Shown: positions 1 through 9,424, counted from the stretch's first letter. The stretch: 64,000 bases of DNA from Thorsellia anophelis DSM 18579 (GCF_900111395.1 NZ_FOHV01000012.1:31868-95867), one strand, 5' to 3'. Numbers and translations are program-made. Notes: generated by a model not told the origin, from the letters alone.

Positions 1-360
1 AGCCACACCCAAAACTGCACAATTAGTTGTGATTAATGGCAAAAATATCCCTAATACCCGATACAATACTGGACTTGTTTTTTTAACCATCATTTCAGTA
101 AACTGAACAATAACAGCAATAATTAATATAAACGCAAAAGTCCTAAGATAGGCTAAGTCAAATGGAATTAAAATATAGTATTCAAGAGCCCAAGAACTAA
201 TCGATGCCATCGTTAAAACAAATGTCGTTGCAAACCCCATACCAACTGCACTAGAAAACTTTTTAGATACTCCCATGAAAGGACAGAGTCCTAAAAATTT
301 AATCAATACAAAGTTGTTAACTAAGACTGTTGAGATAAATAGTAGTAGGTAATGAGTCAT
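1..360 (-). CDS. rsxA: Electron transport complex subunit RsxA (RnfA), 3' end outside window
   Basis: The reverse strand from an ATG at 360 gives 120 codons without a stop to the window edge. The protein starts [18 protein letters not shown] and continues with [12 protein letters not shown], which matches the N-terminal two thirds of RsxA/RnfA closely (E. coli RsxA is 193 aa). RsxA is a polytopic inner-membrane subunit of the Rsx/Rnf complex, which couples ferredoxin/NAD redox chemistry to ion transport and in E. coli keeps SoxR reduced. The conserved [10 protein letters not shown] segment lies at the window edge. rsxB would be expected beyond position 1. The gene lies downstream of bamD on the same strand, separated from it by a strong terminator. 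Confidence 0.93.
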   Translation of the reverse strand, partial: MTHYLLLFISTVLVNNFVLIKFLGLCPFMGVSKKFSSAVGMGFATTFVLTMASISSWALEYYILIPFDLAYLRTFAFILIIAVIVQFTEMMVKKTSPVLYRVLGIFLPLITTNCAVLGVA

Positions 361-455
361 TTTTGATTACTCGATTGGCTGTTCGTTGTATCAAGTTAGG
401 ATTTATAAACTATCAACATAATGTTTATAATAATTTAACTTTGAATATAATCGAA

Positions 456-492
456 ATAAAAAAGGATTAGCGCTGTTATCCATTGCTAATCC
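456..492 (-). terminator. Rho-independent terminator after bamD
   Basis: An 8-bp stem (464-471 with 485-492, GGATTAGC/GCTAATCC) is followed on the reverse strand by a run of T (the A tract at 456-463). It lies just past the bamD stop and before rsxA. Confidence 0.8.
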
Positions 493-513
493 TCTTCTTC
501 AGTTTAAAAATAA

Positions 514-1263
514 TTAAATTGGATTAGCATCCCTAAGCGCTGCTGCTTTATCAGCTTGCTCATTTAAATTAAGCTGTCTATATGCGTTTTCAAGTAAAGC
601 AAGTGCTTTACGTGTTGATTCGGTATCAGGATAATCTTTCAACATTTGTTCAACTCTATTTACTACAGCAACATACGCACCACGTTTATGATAATATTCT
701 ACTACTGATAACTGATGGCGAGCTACTCTTTCTTTAAGAGCAACCATGCGTTTATAGCTATCTGCAGCAAATTCACTTTCAGGGAACTCATAGACTAAGC
801 GATTAAAATCAGCAAATGCTGCTTTTGCATGTTTTGGGTCTCTATCTGATCTATCAACCCATAACCAACGCTGAAGAGTATTATCATCAAGAGCCATGTT
901 TGTTAGTCCCTTGAGGTAAAGGACATAATCTAATTTTGGATGCGTCGGATTTAATCTTTCAAATCGCTCTATAGCAGCTTGTGCTAAAGGATATTCCCCA
1001 GACTTATAGTAAGCATAAATTAGATCAATCTGCGTTTGTTGAGAATACTCACCAAATGGATAACGTGTATCTAGCGCTTCTAATTGCTTAATTGCCTCTC
1101 GGTAATCTCCCGCTTTAAGTGCTACTTGTGCTTCAGCATAAAGTTCTGATGCAGGCACGTCGGCAACTTCCTCTTTTTTACTTGAACAACCAATCAAAGC
1201 TGTACTAACAGCACCAATAATTAAAACAGTACTTATTTTTTTCAAAAAAGTTTTTTTGATCAT
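514..1263 (-). CDS. bamD: Outer membrane assembly lipoprotein BamD
   Basis: BamD is the essential lipoprotein of the BAM complex, which folds beta-barrel proteins into the outer membrane from the periplasmic face. The sequence aligns along its length with E. coli BamD, including [47 protein letters not shown] and VVNRVEQML. These form the TPR-like repeats. The reading frame is open further upstream to 1362, but the ATG at 1263 places a classic lipoprotein signal at the N-terminus (basic MIKK, hydrophobic core, lipobox LIGC with Cys26), so it is the likely start. The resulting 249 aa agrees with the family's usual 245 or so. It is monocistronic here. Confidence 0.95.
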   Translation of the reverse strand: MIKKTFLKKISTVLIIGAVSTALIGCSSKKEEVADVPASELYAEAQVALKAGDYREAIKQLEALDTRYPFGEYSQQTQIDLIYAYYKSGEYPLAQAAIERFERLNPTHPKLDYVLYLKGLTNMALDDNTLQRWLWVDRSDRDPKHAKAAFADFNRLVYEFPESEFAADSYKRMVALKERVARHQLSVVEYYHKRGAYVAVVNRVEQMLKDYPDTESTRKALALLENAYRQLNLNEQADKAAALRDANPI

Positions 1264-1743
1264 ATCTGGCTCGTTTATTGTGTCCATAAGATAAAGATAA
1301 CTCATTTTAGTGTCATCAAAATAAATGTAAGAGATTTTTATCTTGGCAAAAATGTTAATCAATACTTATGCTATCGCAATAAGTATAATATACTTGTTTA
1401 ATATCATTTTCTCTTTCAGTTTAGCATAATTATAAAGCTATTTACAAAAATCATTTTAATCTGATTTAACGTCCCCTCACTCACTATGCTTTTAAGTATT
1501 ATAAACAGCAAGTTAAGCCCAATCATCCCATAAGCAGAAATCTATTTTCAAGAGCGTAACCTAATTAATTTTAATCTGCAATTAATTAGATTTAGTTGTG
1601 GTAAATGAAATCAACAATTGATATATAAGTTGATATATTTTATAGAAAAGATTGATTTATGATGGGATGATATTTATTTCATTTATAAATAATCCATATG
1701 GGTTAATGCAACCACTAGCACTAGCATTAACCCAATCTGTGAA
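1264..1743. other. Intergenic region upstream of bamD
   Basis: AT-rich spacer of 480 bp between bamD and the TrpX-like gene. Apart from the inverted repeat at 1700-1733 I see only the presumed bamD promoter region. No RNA gene or conserved ORF is recognised. Confidence 0.4.
1700..1733 (-). terminator. Inverted repeat, probable terminator of TrpX-like gene 1
   Basis: A perfect 10-bp inverted repeat (GGGTTAATGC / GCATTAACCC) with a 14-nt loop lies 10 bp past the stop of the binding-protein gene. The following T-tract is weak, so termination efficiency is uncertain. Confidence 0.55.
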
Positions 1744-2724
1744 TTATTCAATAATTTTTGTCGCTCTTGAAAGTAAGTCATCGGAAAGCACAATACCTTG
1801 CTCCTGTGCTGCTTTTTTGTTAACAATTAATTCTAATTGGTCAGTACCTTGCACTGCTAGTTCCCCTACTTTCTCTCCGCGAAGGATACGAGCTACCATT
1901 TTGCCCGATTGTTTTCCATGCTCGTAATAATTTATACCTAATGAAGCAATGGCACCTCTAGTTACACTATCGGCATCTGCTGCAATTAAGGGTAAATCCA
2001 TTTGATTACCTATTTTCACTAATGATTCATAGGCTGAAACAACATTATTGTCTGTACTAGTATAAATGACATCAACCTTTCCCACCAAACTTTGTGCTGC
2101 AGGCCCAACATCCACACTTCTTGGCGCTGCTACATCGATTAGTGTCATTCCATAATTCGGAAGTAGCTCTCTCATCTTATTGACTACTCCAGCAGAGTTT
2201 GCTTCACCAGGATTAAAGACAATACCAACAGTTTTTGCTTCTGGAACAATTTTTTGAATTAATTCTATCTGTTTGTTTATATCTAACTCGTCAGTTACAC
2301 CAGTAATATTAGTCCCATTAGCATCAAGTGATTTGACTAATTGAGCAGCAACTGGGTCAGTAATTCCTGAAAAAACAATAGGAATATCTTTAGTTACTGA
2401 TGCTACAGCTTGTGCTGACGGAGTGGCAATAGGCACGATTACATTTGGATTATTCCCTACAAAGTTACGAGCAATTTGTGCTGCTGTGCCTACATTTCCC
2501 TGTGCGGATTGATAGTCCCATTTCAAATTTTTACCTTCCTCAAAGCCTTCTAAAGCTAGTTGATCTTTCACACCATCACGGATGCTATTGAGCGCAGGAT
2601 GATCTACAATTGCTGTTACAGAAACAGAATAAGTCTCAGCCTGAGCTATTGATGAAAATAAAGCCCCAGTGCTTAAAATAGTTAATACCGTAACGTTCAA
2701 TAATTTTGCCGTAAGTTTAGTCAT
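1744..2724 (-). CDS. ABC transporter substrate-binding protein, TrpX-like (copy 1)
   Basis: Periplasmic binding protein of the ABC_sub_bind (DUF534/TrpX) family. The frame opens at 2739, but the ATG at 2724 follows an AGAGGC ribosome site and gives a typical signal peptide ending in IAQA before ETYSVSV. The mature protein shows the family landmarks VSVTAIVDHPALNSIRDGV, TPSAQAVASVTKDIPIVFSG, TGVTDE, VGIVFNPGEANS and DVIYTSTDNNVVSAYESL. Members bind small ligands, tryptophan-type amino acids in TrpXYZ. No permease or ATPase gene lies beside it, so the transporter partner must be elsewhere or shared. It is a close paralogue of the next gene upstream and appears to derive from tandem duplication. 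The ligand is not determinable from sequence. Confidence 0.88.
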   Translation of the reverse strand: MTKLTAKLLNVTVLTILSTGALFSSIAQAETYSVSVTAIVDHPALNSIRDGVKDQLALEGFEEGKNLKWDYQSAQGNVGTAAQIARNFVGNNPNVIVPIATPSAQAVASVTKDIPIVFSGITDPVAAQLVKSLDANGTNITGVTDELDINKQIELIQKIVPEAKTVGIVFNPGEANSAGVVNKMRELLPNYGMTLIDVAAPRSVDVGPAAQSLVGKVDVIYTSTDNNVVSAYESLVKIGNQMDLPLIAADADSVTRGAIASLGINYYEHGKQSGKMVARILRGEKVGELAVQGTDQLELIVNKKAAQEQGIVLSDDLLSRATKIIE

Positions 2725-3131
2725 AAATGCCTCTATCAAGTTAACAGATGAAAATCTAATCCTTGTTAATCCGTATCTAATTTACTTAGATTGTATGTAC
2801 TAGTGAGCTAGTTTTCAAGTTTTATTTTATTGAATTTGACTTTAACCAATAATAACAATCAAATAGCAGTGAATAAACTTTCATCCCATAACAAAACATA
2901 TCTATAATTTGAGAATTAAAATTGATATACCCCCTATCTTGACATAGAGGGTTTATTTAAAAGTAATTGCTTTAAAAGCGATTTCAAAAGCAAAAATATT
3001 GGTAAACATGGAAGGTAAAATGAGACAAAAAATCAACTAGTCGAGATCAATATAATTTTTAACCTAGAAATATACTCCTCTTGCCTAATTTATGGCAAGA
3101 GGAGAAAAAGATAATACAACTCACTCATACA
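2725..3131. other. Spacer between the two TrpX-like genes
   Basis: A 407-bp AT-rich spacer. It includes an imperfect hairpin near 2931-2956 (CCCCCTAT / ATAGAGGG, one mismatch) that could terminate the upstream gene. Each paralogue probably has its own promoter, since the gap is too long for a tight operon. Confidence 0.35.
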
Positions 3132-4109
3132 TTATTCTAAAACTTGTGCTGCCTCAGCAATCAGTGCATCGGATAATTCAACACCTTGGGCCTTTGCTGC
3201 GGTTTTATTGAGAAAAAGTTCTACTTTTTCGCTTGTTTGTGGCGCTATATCCCCTGCTTTTTCACCATTTATTATCCTTACTGCTATCTTGCCTGCTTGA
3301 TGGCCTAGATCGAAATAATTTACACCTAATGCGGCGATTGCTCCACGTTTCACACTATCTGTGTCAGCAGCTACTAAAGGAATTTTTGCTTCATTCCCTA
3401 CTTTAACTAAAGACTCATAAGCAGACACTACATTGTTATCAGTGTTAGTGTAAATAACATCGACTTTACCAACTAAGCTTTGAGCTGCTGAAGTAACATC
3501 AATAGTTCTTGGCGCGGCAGCTTCAACTAAGCTCATACCATGTTTAGGTAATATATCTTGAAGTTGTTTCACAACAATCGCAGAGTTAGCTTCACTTGGG
3601 TTATAGACAATTCCAATGTTTTTTGCATTTGGTACAACTTTTTTAATTAACTCAACTTGTTTTTCTAGTTCCAAGGCATCAGAAACACCAGTTATATTTG
3701 TACCTGATGGTTCCCAAGAAGGCACTAACTGTGCTTCAACAGGATCTGTCACAGCAAGAAAAATCAGCGGAACCTCTTTTGTTGCTGCTGCTACTGCCTG
3801 TGCTGAGGGTGTGCCTATTGCAACTATTGCATTAGGTTCATTACCGATAAAGTTACGAGCTATTTGAGTAGCAGTCGAAGTATTGTTTTGAGCAGATTGG
3901 AACTCCCAAGTTAAATTTTTCTCGGGATCAAATCCTGCTTCTAATAATGCAGCTTTAACACCGTCACGAGCATTATCGAGTGCTGGATGTTCAACAATTG
4001 ATACAACAGAAACAGCGCTATCCGCCAATGCAGAAAATGTTACAGAGCTTAATGCTAAAGCTATACCTGAAAACAACGTTTTTAAACCTAGGACTTTCAA
4101 TTTATTCAT
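3132..4109 (-). CDS. ABC transporter substrate-binding protein, TrpX-like (copy 2)
   Basis: A 325-aa paralogue of the neighbouring binding protein, similar over its whole length (VSIVEHPALDNARDGVK, TPSAQAVAAATKEVPLIF, NIGIVYNPSEANSAIVVK, VIYTNTDNNVVSAYESLVKVG). It has a signal peptide ending near ALA/DSA, and an AGAGGTG ribosome site precedes the ATG. As in copy 1 it belongs to the ABC_sub_bind/TrpX family and lacks adjacent permease and ATPase genes. Two diverged binding proteins may feed one transporter with different ligands; this is inference. The gene is divergent from rluC. Confidence 0.88.
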   Translation of the reverse strand: MNKLKVLGLKTLFSGIALALSSVTFSALADSAVSVVSIVEHPALDNARDGVKAALLEAGFDPEKNLTWEFQSAQNNTSTATQIARNFIGNEPNAIVAIGTPSAQAVAAATKEVPLIFLAVTDPVEAQLVPSWEPSGTNITGVSDALELEKQVELIKKVVPNAKNIGIVYNPSEANSAIVVKQLQDILPKHGMSLVEAAAPRTIDVTSAAQSLVGKVDVIYTNTDNNVVSAYESLVKVGNEAKIPLVAADTDSVKRGAIAALGVNYFDLGHQAGKIAVRIINGEKAGDIAPQTSEKVELFLNKTAAKAQGVELSDALIAEAAQVLE

Positions 4110-4366
4110 AACACACCTCTAAATAAAATTAAGATAAAATTATCGCTGCAACAATCTAAGAAATACTGAGTAAATAGCTACGATGAATACTGTATAGATG
4201 TTGAAAGATTAAAAAGATAGCGTCACTTTGATTAAACATTTAAACAAAAGTTGACACCAACAAAAGAATTTATGCCATTAAAAACCAATTGCGGTATATA
4301 ATGTTCGAGACTCTAACAAATTTTAGACTTACTTAACACTTTCACAAGAACTAATAAAGACTATTT

Positions 4367-5338
4367 ATGAATAACGCCCAAAATGTAAACAAAATGATAC
4401 ACAATAGTGTGCAAATGATCGAAATTGACAGCGACCAAGCAGGACAAAGACTCGATAATTTTCTACTTGCCAAGTTAAAAGGCGTACCTAAAAGTTTAGT
4501 CTACAGGATCATCAGAAAGGGTGAAGTACGTGTAAATAAAGGTAGGACTAAGCCCGAATACAAAATAATGGAACATGATACCATCCGAATTCCACCGATT
4601 CATATGGAAGAAAAATCAACATCTTCAATATCTCAAAATTTAAATAAAGTATCTGAACTTGAAAATCAGATCCTGTTTGAAGATGAACATATTATCATTT
4701 TAAATAAACCTTCTGGTCTTGCAGTTCATGGCGGTAGTGGATTGCAATTTGGCGCTATTGAAGCGCTTCGTTCACTAAGACCAACAGCAAAGTTTTTAGA
4801 GTTAGTGCATCGCCTCGATAGAGATACTTCTGGTATTTTATTAATTGCCAAAAAACGTTCAGCTTTACGTCATTTACATGAACAGCTGAGAAATAAACAA
4901 ATGCAAAAGCATTATCTTGCTTTAGTTCGTGGTATTTGGCCATCACACGTAAAAGTGATTGAAGCACCGCTACTTAAAAATATTCTGCAAAGTGGAGAAA
5001 GAGTTGTTAAAGTAAGTTCTGATGGAAAACCGTCAGAAACTCGATTCAAAGTAGAAGAGCGCTTTGGATTTGCAACACTGGTGAGGGCAACACCTGTGAC
5101 AGGTCGTACCCACCAAATTAGAGTCCATACTCTCCATGCTGGGCACCCAATTGCATTAGATCCTAGATATGGTGATTTAGCATTTGATGAGAAAATGCAA
5201 GCTTATGGTTTGAAGCGTTTGTTCCTCCATGCTTATCAACTTAAATTTATCCACCCTGCTACTCTCGAGACCATTCAATTTGATGCGCCTTTAGACTGCA
5301 CATTAAAAACAGTACTAAGTAAACTAAGAGAGAGCTAA
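4367..5338 (+). CDS. rluC: 23S rRNA pseudouridine(955/2504/2580) synthase RluC
   Basis: RluC isomerises three uridines of 23S rRNA to pseudouridine. The protein has an N-terminal S4 RNA-binding domain (AGQRLDNFLLAKLKGVPKSL...GEVRVNKGRTKPEY, about residues 25-75) and the RsuA/RluA catalytic domain. The catalytic motif is HRLDRDTSG with its Asp, followed by TGRTHQIRVH. It aligns closely with E. coli RluC rather than RluA or RluD (HGGSGLQFG, LLKNILQSGERVVKVS, KPSETRFKVEERF). At 323 aa it matches the family. The N-terminus is about 13 residues longer than that of E. coli; the alternative ATG at codon 10 has no better ribosome site. It is followed by a strong hairpin. Confidence 0.95.
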   Translation: MNNAQNVNKMIHNSVQMIEIDSDQAGQRLDNFLLAKLKGVPKSLVYRIIRKGEVRVNKGRTKPEYKIMEHDTIRIPPIHMEEKSTSSISQNLNKVSELENQILFEDEHIIILNKPSGLAVHGGSGLQFGAIEALRSLRPTAKFLELVHRLDRDTSGILLIAKKRSALRHLHEQLRNKQMQKHYLALVRGIWPSHVKVIEAPLLKNILQSGERVVKVSSDGKPSETRFKVEERFGFATLVRATPVTGRTHQIRVHTLHAGHPIALDPRYGDLAFDEKMQAYGLKRLFLHAYQLKFIHPATLETIQFDAPLDCTLKTVLSKLRES

Positions 5339-5361
5339 TTTTTCCCATTTCTTTTTTATAC

Positions 5362-5401
5362 AAATTATTAGTTTAATTTCAATAAATTAAACTAATAATT
5401 T
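5362..5401 (+). terminator. Terminator after rluC
   Basis: A perfect 18-bp AT-rich inverted repeat (5362-5379 with 5384-5401) with a CAAT loop lies just past rluC. It is T-rich on the outgoing side and probably works in either direction. Confidence 0.75.
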
Positions 5402-5691
5402 TAACTACCAAAATTGTGTAACTTGCAATAAATGACTTTTATTTAAATTTTCTTACACTTTTCACCTTGTATCTTTACAACAAAATACAGATAATGAATA
5501 GGTCTTTTATTTACTTATTTAGCATTAATAAAATGAGTAACAAAAAGACATAGCCCGATACTTGATGTATCTGCGAGAGAACAAAGCCATTAAAATAACT
5601 GGCTTTGAGTTAAAAGGATTTAACATAACTTTCATGGAGGCTTTTTAATCTGCAACGAAGAGAAGCAAGACCGCAGATAAATCGCATAAAT
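5402..5691 (+). promoter_or_regulatory. Structured 5' leader region of mdtJI
   Basis: About 600 bp separate rluC from mdtJ. Two hairpins precede the candidate leader ORF: 5582-5607 (CAAAGCCA / TGGCTTTG, perfect 8 bp) and 5649-5678 (ATCTGC / GCAGAT). A GGAGGC sequence at 5636-5641 lies between them. No known riboswitch consensus was recognised; in particular the ACGR loops of guanidine-II elements are absent. In E. coli the mdtJI leader carries a regulatory upstream ORF (mdtU), so a regulated leader here is plausible. Confidence 0.4.
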
Positions 5692-5853
5692 ATGTATACC
5701 CACATTAGAAGTTTACACTTCATCCCTTTGGATATTATAGTTACCAAATGTTATATTCATTTAAATATAATCAGAGGTTATCTAGCTTTTAAAAAGCATA
5801 AAAATATTCTATCTATATTTTCAAGTGAACATCATTGGCGTAATGCACTTTAG
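5692..5853 (+). CDS. Candidate leader ORF upstream of mdtJI (MdtU-like role)
   Basis: A 53-codon frame starts at ATG 5692 (MYTHIRSLHFIPLD...) and ends at TAG 5851-5853, 143 bp before mdtJ. Its stop lies inside a short hairpin (5844-5855, GCACT-TT-AGTGC) followed directly by TTTT, which is an attenuator-like layout. The ribosome site is weak (GCAGATAAA). In E. coli a small ORF, mdtU, in the mdtJI leader is reported to link spermidine to mdtJI expression; I cannot align to it from memory. The role here is therefore positional inference, and the frame could be chance. Confidence 0.35.
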   Translation: MYTHIRSLHFIPLDIIVTKCYIHLNIIRGYLAFKKHKNILSIFSSEHHWRNAL

Positions 5854-5859
5854 TGCTTT
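5844..5859 (+). promoter_or_regulatory. Hairpin plus T-run at the leader ORF stop
   Basis: GCACTTTAGTGC folds into a 5-bp stem followed by TTTT and overlaps the stop codon of the candidate leader ORF. This could be an attenuator or pause site controlling read-through into mdtJI. Confidence 0.35.
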
Positions 5860-5996
5860 TAGCATTTATTGATCCACACAAATTAAAATCTAAACTATTT
5901 AAATAGGCTTTATATTCACCTATTTAATTATAGTTTTTAATAATTAAAATATTTATAAATATAATTATGAAGCTACGCTTCTATTTGGAGTAAAAA

Positions 5997-6338
5997 ATGA
6001 TTTATTGGTTATTTTTATTTTTAGCCATTGTATTTGAAGTAATCGGTACCCTTTCAATGAAATGGGCTAGTGTATCAACTGGATATGCCGGTTATGTTAT
6101 TATGCTTGTTATGATTGCAATTTCATATATTTTCTTATCTTTTTCAGTTAAAAAAATTGACCTAGGCGTTGCATATGCGCTTTGGGAAGGAATAGGACTA
6201 CTATTAATCACAACTTTCAGCGTGATTTATTTTGATGAATCTTTAACATTAATAAAAGTAATTGGATTAACAACATTAGTTGCCGGCATTGCATTAATAA
6301 AATCAGGCACAGCCAAAGCAAAAAATGAGAACAATTAA
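5997..6338 (+). CDS. mdtJ: Spermidine export protein MdtJ (SMR family)
   Basis: Four-helix small multidrug resistance protein of 113 aa. It matches E. coli MdtJ almost throughout ([19 protein letters not shown]-like segment, [40 protein letters not shown]). The membrane-embedded glutamate of SMR transporters is Glu14. MdtJ works as a heterodimer with MdtI to export spermidine across the inner membrane. A GGAG sequence lies 8-10 nt before the ATG. The mdtI gene follows after 91 bp, so the two form an operon. The long leader upstream suggests regulation before or during early elongation. Confidence 0.95.
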   Translation: MIYWLFLFLAIVFEVIGTLSMKWASVSTGYAGYVIMLVMIAISYIFLSFSVKKIDLGVAYALWEGIGLLLITTFSVIYFDESLTLIKVIGLTTLVAGIALIKSGTAKAKNENN

Positions 6339-6429
6339 AATTATATTTTCCTAATTTAGGATATGTATAAATAATTATAACTAAGAATTATAACTAAATA
6401 AAAATTTAAAATATTATTAAGGAGTCATT

Positions 6430-6759
6430 ATGGCTAACGTAGAATTTATACATGTAGCTTGGTTAGTTTTTGCTGTAATTTTGGAAATTACAGCTAATAT
6501 ATTTCTAAAATTATCAGATGGATTTAAACGCTTTGCATATGGGGTAATGTCACTTTTAGCTGTATTAGGGGCATTTACGGCTTTATCGCAAGCAGTAAAA
6601 GGCTTTGATCTATCTATAGCTTATGCATTATGGGGTGGCTTTGGTATCGTCGCAACAGTTGCAGCAGGGTGGATTATGTTTGGACAAAAGCTTAATAAGC
6701 AAGGCTGGGTTGGTTTAACTTTATTAATTTCTGGTATGATTATTATTAAATTTGCCTAA
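6430..6759 (+). CDS. mdtI: Spermidine export protein MdtI (SMR family)
   Basis: The second SMR subunit, 109 aa, the same length as E. coli MdtI and highly similar ([64 protein letters not shown]). The conserved intramembrane glutamate is Glu19. It pairs with MdtJ to export spermidine. An AAGGAG ribosome site lies seven bases before the ATG. The gene is followed by a strong palindromic terminator. Confidence 0.95.
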   Translation: MANVEFIHVAWLVFAVILEITANIFLKLSDGFKRFAYGVMSLLAVLGAFTALSQAVKGFDLSIAYALWGGFGIVATVAAGWIMFGQKLNKQGWVGLTLLISGMIIIKFA

Positions 6760-6765
6760 TTTAAG

Positions 6766-6797
6766 ACCCTATAGGATGAAAGTTCATCCTATAGGGT
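6766..6797 (+). terminator. Terminator after mdtI
   Basis: A perfect 15-bp inverted repeat (ACCCTATAGGATGAA / TTCATCCTATAGGGT) with a tiny loop. It lies between convergent mdtI and gabD and could serve both. Confidence 0.75.
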
Positions 6798-6878
6798 AAA
6801 TGATAATATCTATATCCCTATCAACTAGTCTAATGGCGTTGGTTATTTATCTCATTTAGCTCAATAAGACAAATTTCT

Positions 6879-8327
6879 TCAAATGCCCCCCATCAAAACA
6901 TATTTAATATTTAGATATTCTTCTATACCATATTTAGAACCTTCACGTCCTAAACCCGAATCTTTAATCCCACCAAAAGGGGCTATTTCAGTAGAGAGCA
7001 TGCCTTCATTCACTGCAATCATGCCACACTCTAAAGCTTCAGCCACTCGCCAAGCCCTTCCTACATCTCTGGTATAAAAATAAGATGAAAGTCCAAAATC
7101 TGTGGCATTAGCTTGCTTGATGACATCGTCTTCATCAGTAAAACGATAACACGCCGCGATAGGACCAAATGTTTCTTCTTGGCTCATCTCCATATCGATA
7201 TGTGCGTCAGCAAGAACAGTTGGCTCAAAATAGGTGCCACCCAAATTAGGTTGTTTTGCTCCAGTCAGTGCACGAGCACCTTTATTAAGAGCATCTTCAA
7301 CATGACGCTTAACTTTAGCTAATGCCATTTCGTTAATCAGTGGACCTTGCGTGACATTAGGTGTAAAAGCATCTCCCACAATGAGCTTATTAACTTCTGT
7401 AGCAAGCCCAGTAACAAATTTTTCATAAACTGAATCATGAATGAAAAATCGATTAACACAAACGCAAGTCTGCCCTGTATTACGAAATTTAGATGCCATT
7501 GCACCTGCAATTGCAGCATCAATATCTGCATCGTCAAAAACAATGAATGCAGCATTCCCACCTAATTCAAGTGACATTTTTTTCATTGTCTCAGCACATT
7601 GACTATAAAGATACTTACCTGTTTTAGTCGATCCCGTAAATGAAATTTTACGAACACGCTTATCTGATGTAAATACTTGCCCTATTTCAGGAGCATTACC
7701 ACTTACCACATTAAGCACACCTTCAGGAATACCCGCTTCCTGTGCTAAATGAACTAGAGCATGCGCAGAAAGAGGTGTCTCCTCAGATGGTTTAATCACT
7801 GCTGTACATCCTGCAGCTAAAGCAGGGGCTATTTTACGAGTTAACATCGCAAGCGGAAAATTCCATGGAGTGATTGCTGCAATAACACCAACGGGTTGTT
7901 TTAACACCATGATTCTTGCATCGCCCTTATGACTTGGTATTACGTCACCATAAATTCTTTTGGCCTCTTCAGCAAACCATTCCACAAAACTTGCTGCATA
8001 CAACACCTCGCCCATTCCCTCTGATAATGGTTTACCTTGTTCAGTTACCAATAAAGCGGCTAAGGCTGATTGATTTTTAATAATCAGATCAAACCATTTT
8101 TTTAGTAAGTTAGATCTCATTTTAGCTGTCATTGCTTGCCAAGATGATAATGCATTTTCAGCACTATCTACTGCAGATTTAGCTTCTGCAGCACCGCAAT
8201 AAGCGACCTCAGCAACTGTTTGACCATTTGCAGGATTAATGATTGGATAAGTTTTAGCAGTCGTATGCCAAACTCCATTATAATAAGCGCCAGTTTTTAA
8301 AATGGCTGAATAATCTATTTGTGACAT
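6879..8327 (-). CDS. gabD: NAD(P)-dependent succinate-semialdehyde dehydrogenase, GabD-like
   Basis: Aldehyde dehydrogenase of 482 aa, identical in length to E. coli GabD. It oxidises succinate semialdehyde (or a related short aldehyde acid) to the acid with NAD(P)+. Catalytic residues fall at the GabD positions: Glu254 in LELGGN and Cys288 in GQTCVC. The ITPWNFP and FTGSTKTGK nucleotide-binding segments are present, and the end reads GIKDSGLGREGSKYGIEEYL. It is the last gene of the fae-like / BCCT / aldo-keto reductase / gabD operon; 75 bp separate it from the reductase. In this context the substrate may be an aldehyde released from an imported betaine rather than from GABA (inference). Confidence 0.88.
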   Translation of the reverse strand: MSQIDYSAILKTGAYYNGVWHTTAKTYPIINPANGQTVAEVAYCGAAEAKSAVDSAENALSSWQAMTAKMRSNLLKKWFDLIIKNQSALAALLVTEQGKPLSEGMGEVLYAASFVEWFAEEAKRIYGDVIPSHKGDARIMVLKQPVGVIAAITPWNFPLAMLTRKIAPALAAGCTAVIKPSEETPLSAHALVHLAQEAGIPEGVLNVVSGNAPEIGQVFTSDKRVRKISFTGSTKTGKYLYSQCAETMKKMSLELGGNAAFIVFDDADIDAAIAGAMASKFRNTGQTCVCVNRFFIHDSVYEKFVTGLATEVNKLIVGDAFTPNVTQGPLINEMALAKVKRHVEDALNKGARALTGAKQPNLGGTYFEPTVLADAHIDMEMSQEETFGPIAACYRFTDEDDVIKQANATDFGLSSYFYTRDVGRAWRVAEALECGMIAVNEGMLSTEIAPFGGIKDSGLGREGSKYGIEEYLNIKYVLMGGI

Positions 8328-8402
8328 ATTTAAGTTGCCTATTAAAAGTATTGATAAATTAATTCTTACAGTAAATGTTGCGAATAAATAGTTTAAAAGA
8401 GC

Positions 8403-9410
8403 TTAATCTTTAGCTGGTCTAGCATCCCTTGGAATACGTTTACCATCTGTATAATCATTAATAATATCACATGGTGTATAACACCTTTCTATTTCGTATA
8501 AATCATCATCACTAAGTTTTGTTTTAAGAGCCATTAATGCACTGTCAAACTGTGCTGTGGTATCTGCCCCAACTAACATCACATCTACGCCTGGTCGATT
8601 GAGTACCCACGCCTGTGCAATTTGAGCTGAACTAACACCATGTCGTTTAGCGACTTTTGCAACTGACATTGCAATATCCTTAGAGGTCTGATCACCATAC
8701 ATTTGGTGCGTAAAGAAATCAGTTTGGTTTCTAACTGAGTCAAAAGCACCACTTAACAAACCTCTAGCAAGGGGACTAAAAACAGATACACCAATACCTT
8801 GGTCTTGACAAAATGGTATCATCTCACGCTCTTCTTCTCTATAAGCACAGTTAAGCTGTAATTGCATATTAATTGGTTTAACCCAACCATGTTTATCGCA
8901 TGTATGTAAAATTTTAGCCATTTGCCATGTATACATTGTTGATAAACCTATATACCTAGCCTTGCCACTTCTAACAATTTCATTTAAAGTGTGGCATGTT
9001 TCTTCAACAGGTGTATTTATATCAAAATAATGCAGCATAAATATATCAACATAATCACTACCTATTCTGGTTAATGAGCCATGAATAGCATCCATCAAAT
9101 GTTTTCTTGAATGACCACTATTATTTTTGCCGTTACCGATAGGATAACCAGCTTTAGTCAATATCACTAATTCATCTCTGTTGGCGATGCGCTTTATGAC
9201 ATTGCCAACAACAGTCTCGCCTGCACCTGCAGAATAAAAGTCCGCAAGATCGATAAAGTTGACACCATTATCAAGTGCATGTTTGATAATAGGTTCACTT
9301 TGTTTTTCATCAAAAATCCAAGGTTTCCACTCTGGACTTCCCATATTCATAGTACCAAGACAAAGCTTAGACACAACTAAACCTGATTCACCTAAACGTG
9401 TATATTCCAT
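8403..9410 (-). CDS. Aldo/keto reductase
   Basis: NAD(P)H-dependent oxidoreductase of the AKR superfamily, 335 aa, with a TIM-barrel fold expected. The catalytic tetrad is visible: Asp54 (NFIDLADFY), Tyr59, Lys86 (ILTKAGY) and His127 (FMLHYFD). The YIGLSTMYTWQ and VFSPLARGLLSG segments resemble YajO/IolS-type reductases that act on sugars or small aldehydes. It lies in the operon between the BCCT transporter and gabD, so it probably acts on an intermediate of the imported compound. The natural substrate cannot be read from sequence. Confidence 0.85.
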   Translation of the reverse strand: MEYTRLGESGLVVSKLCLGTMNMGSPEWKPWIFDEKQSEPIIKHALDNGVNFIDLADFYSAGAGETVVGNVIKRIANRDELVILTKAGYPIGNGKNNSGHSRKHLMDAIHGSLTRIGSDYVDIFMLHYFDINTPVEETCHTLNEIVRSGKARYIGLSTMYTWQMAKILHTCDKHGWVKPINMQLQLNCAYREEEREMIPFCQDQGIGVSVFSPLARGLLSGAFDSVRNQTDFFTHQMYGDQTSKDIAMSVAKVAKRHGVSSAQIAQAWVLNRPGVDVMLVGADTTAQFDSALMALKTKLSDDDLYEIERCYTPCDIINDYTDGKRIPRDARPAKD

Positions 9411-9424
9411 ATTTTTATCCTATT

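Noticed and set aside
5402..5996. Guanidine riboswitch upstream of the SMR genes
   Set aside because: SMR genes often follow such elements, but the proteins are MdtJ/MdtI (spermidine export) and no ACGR-loop hairpin pair is present.
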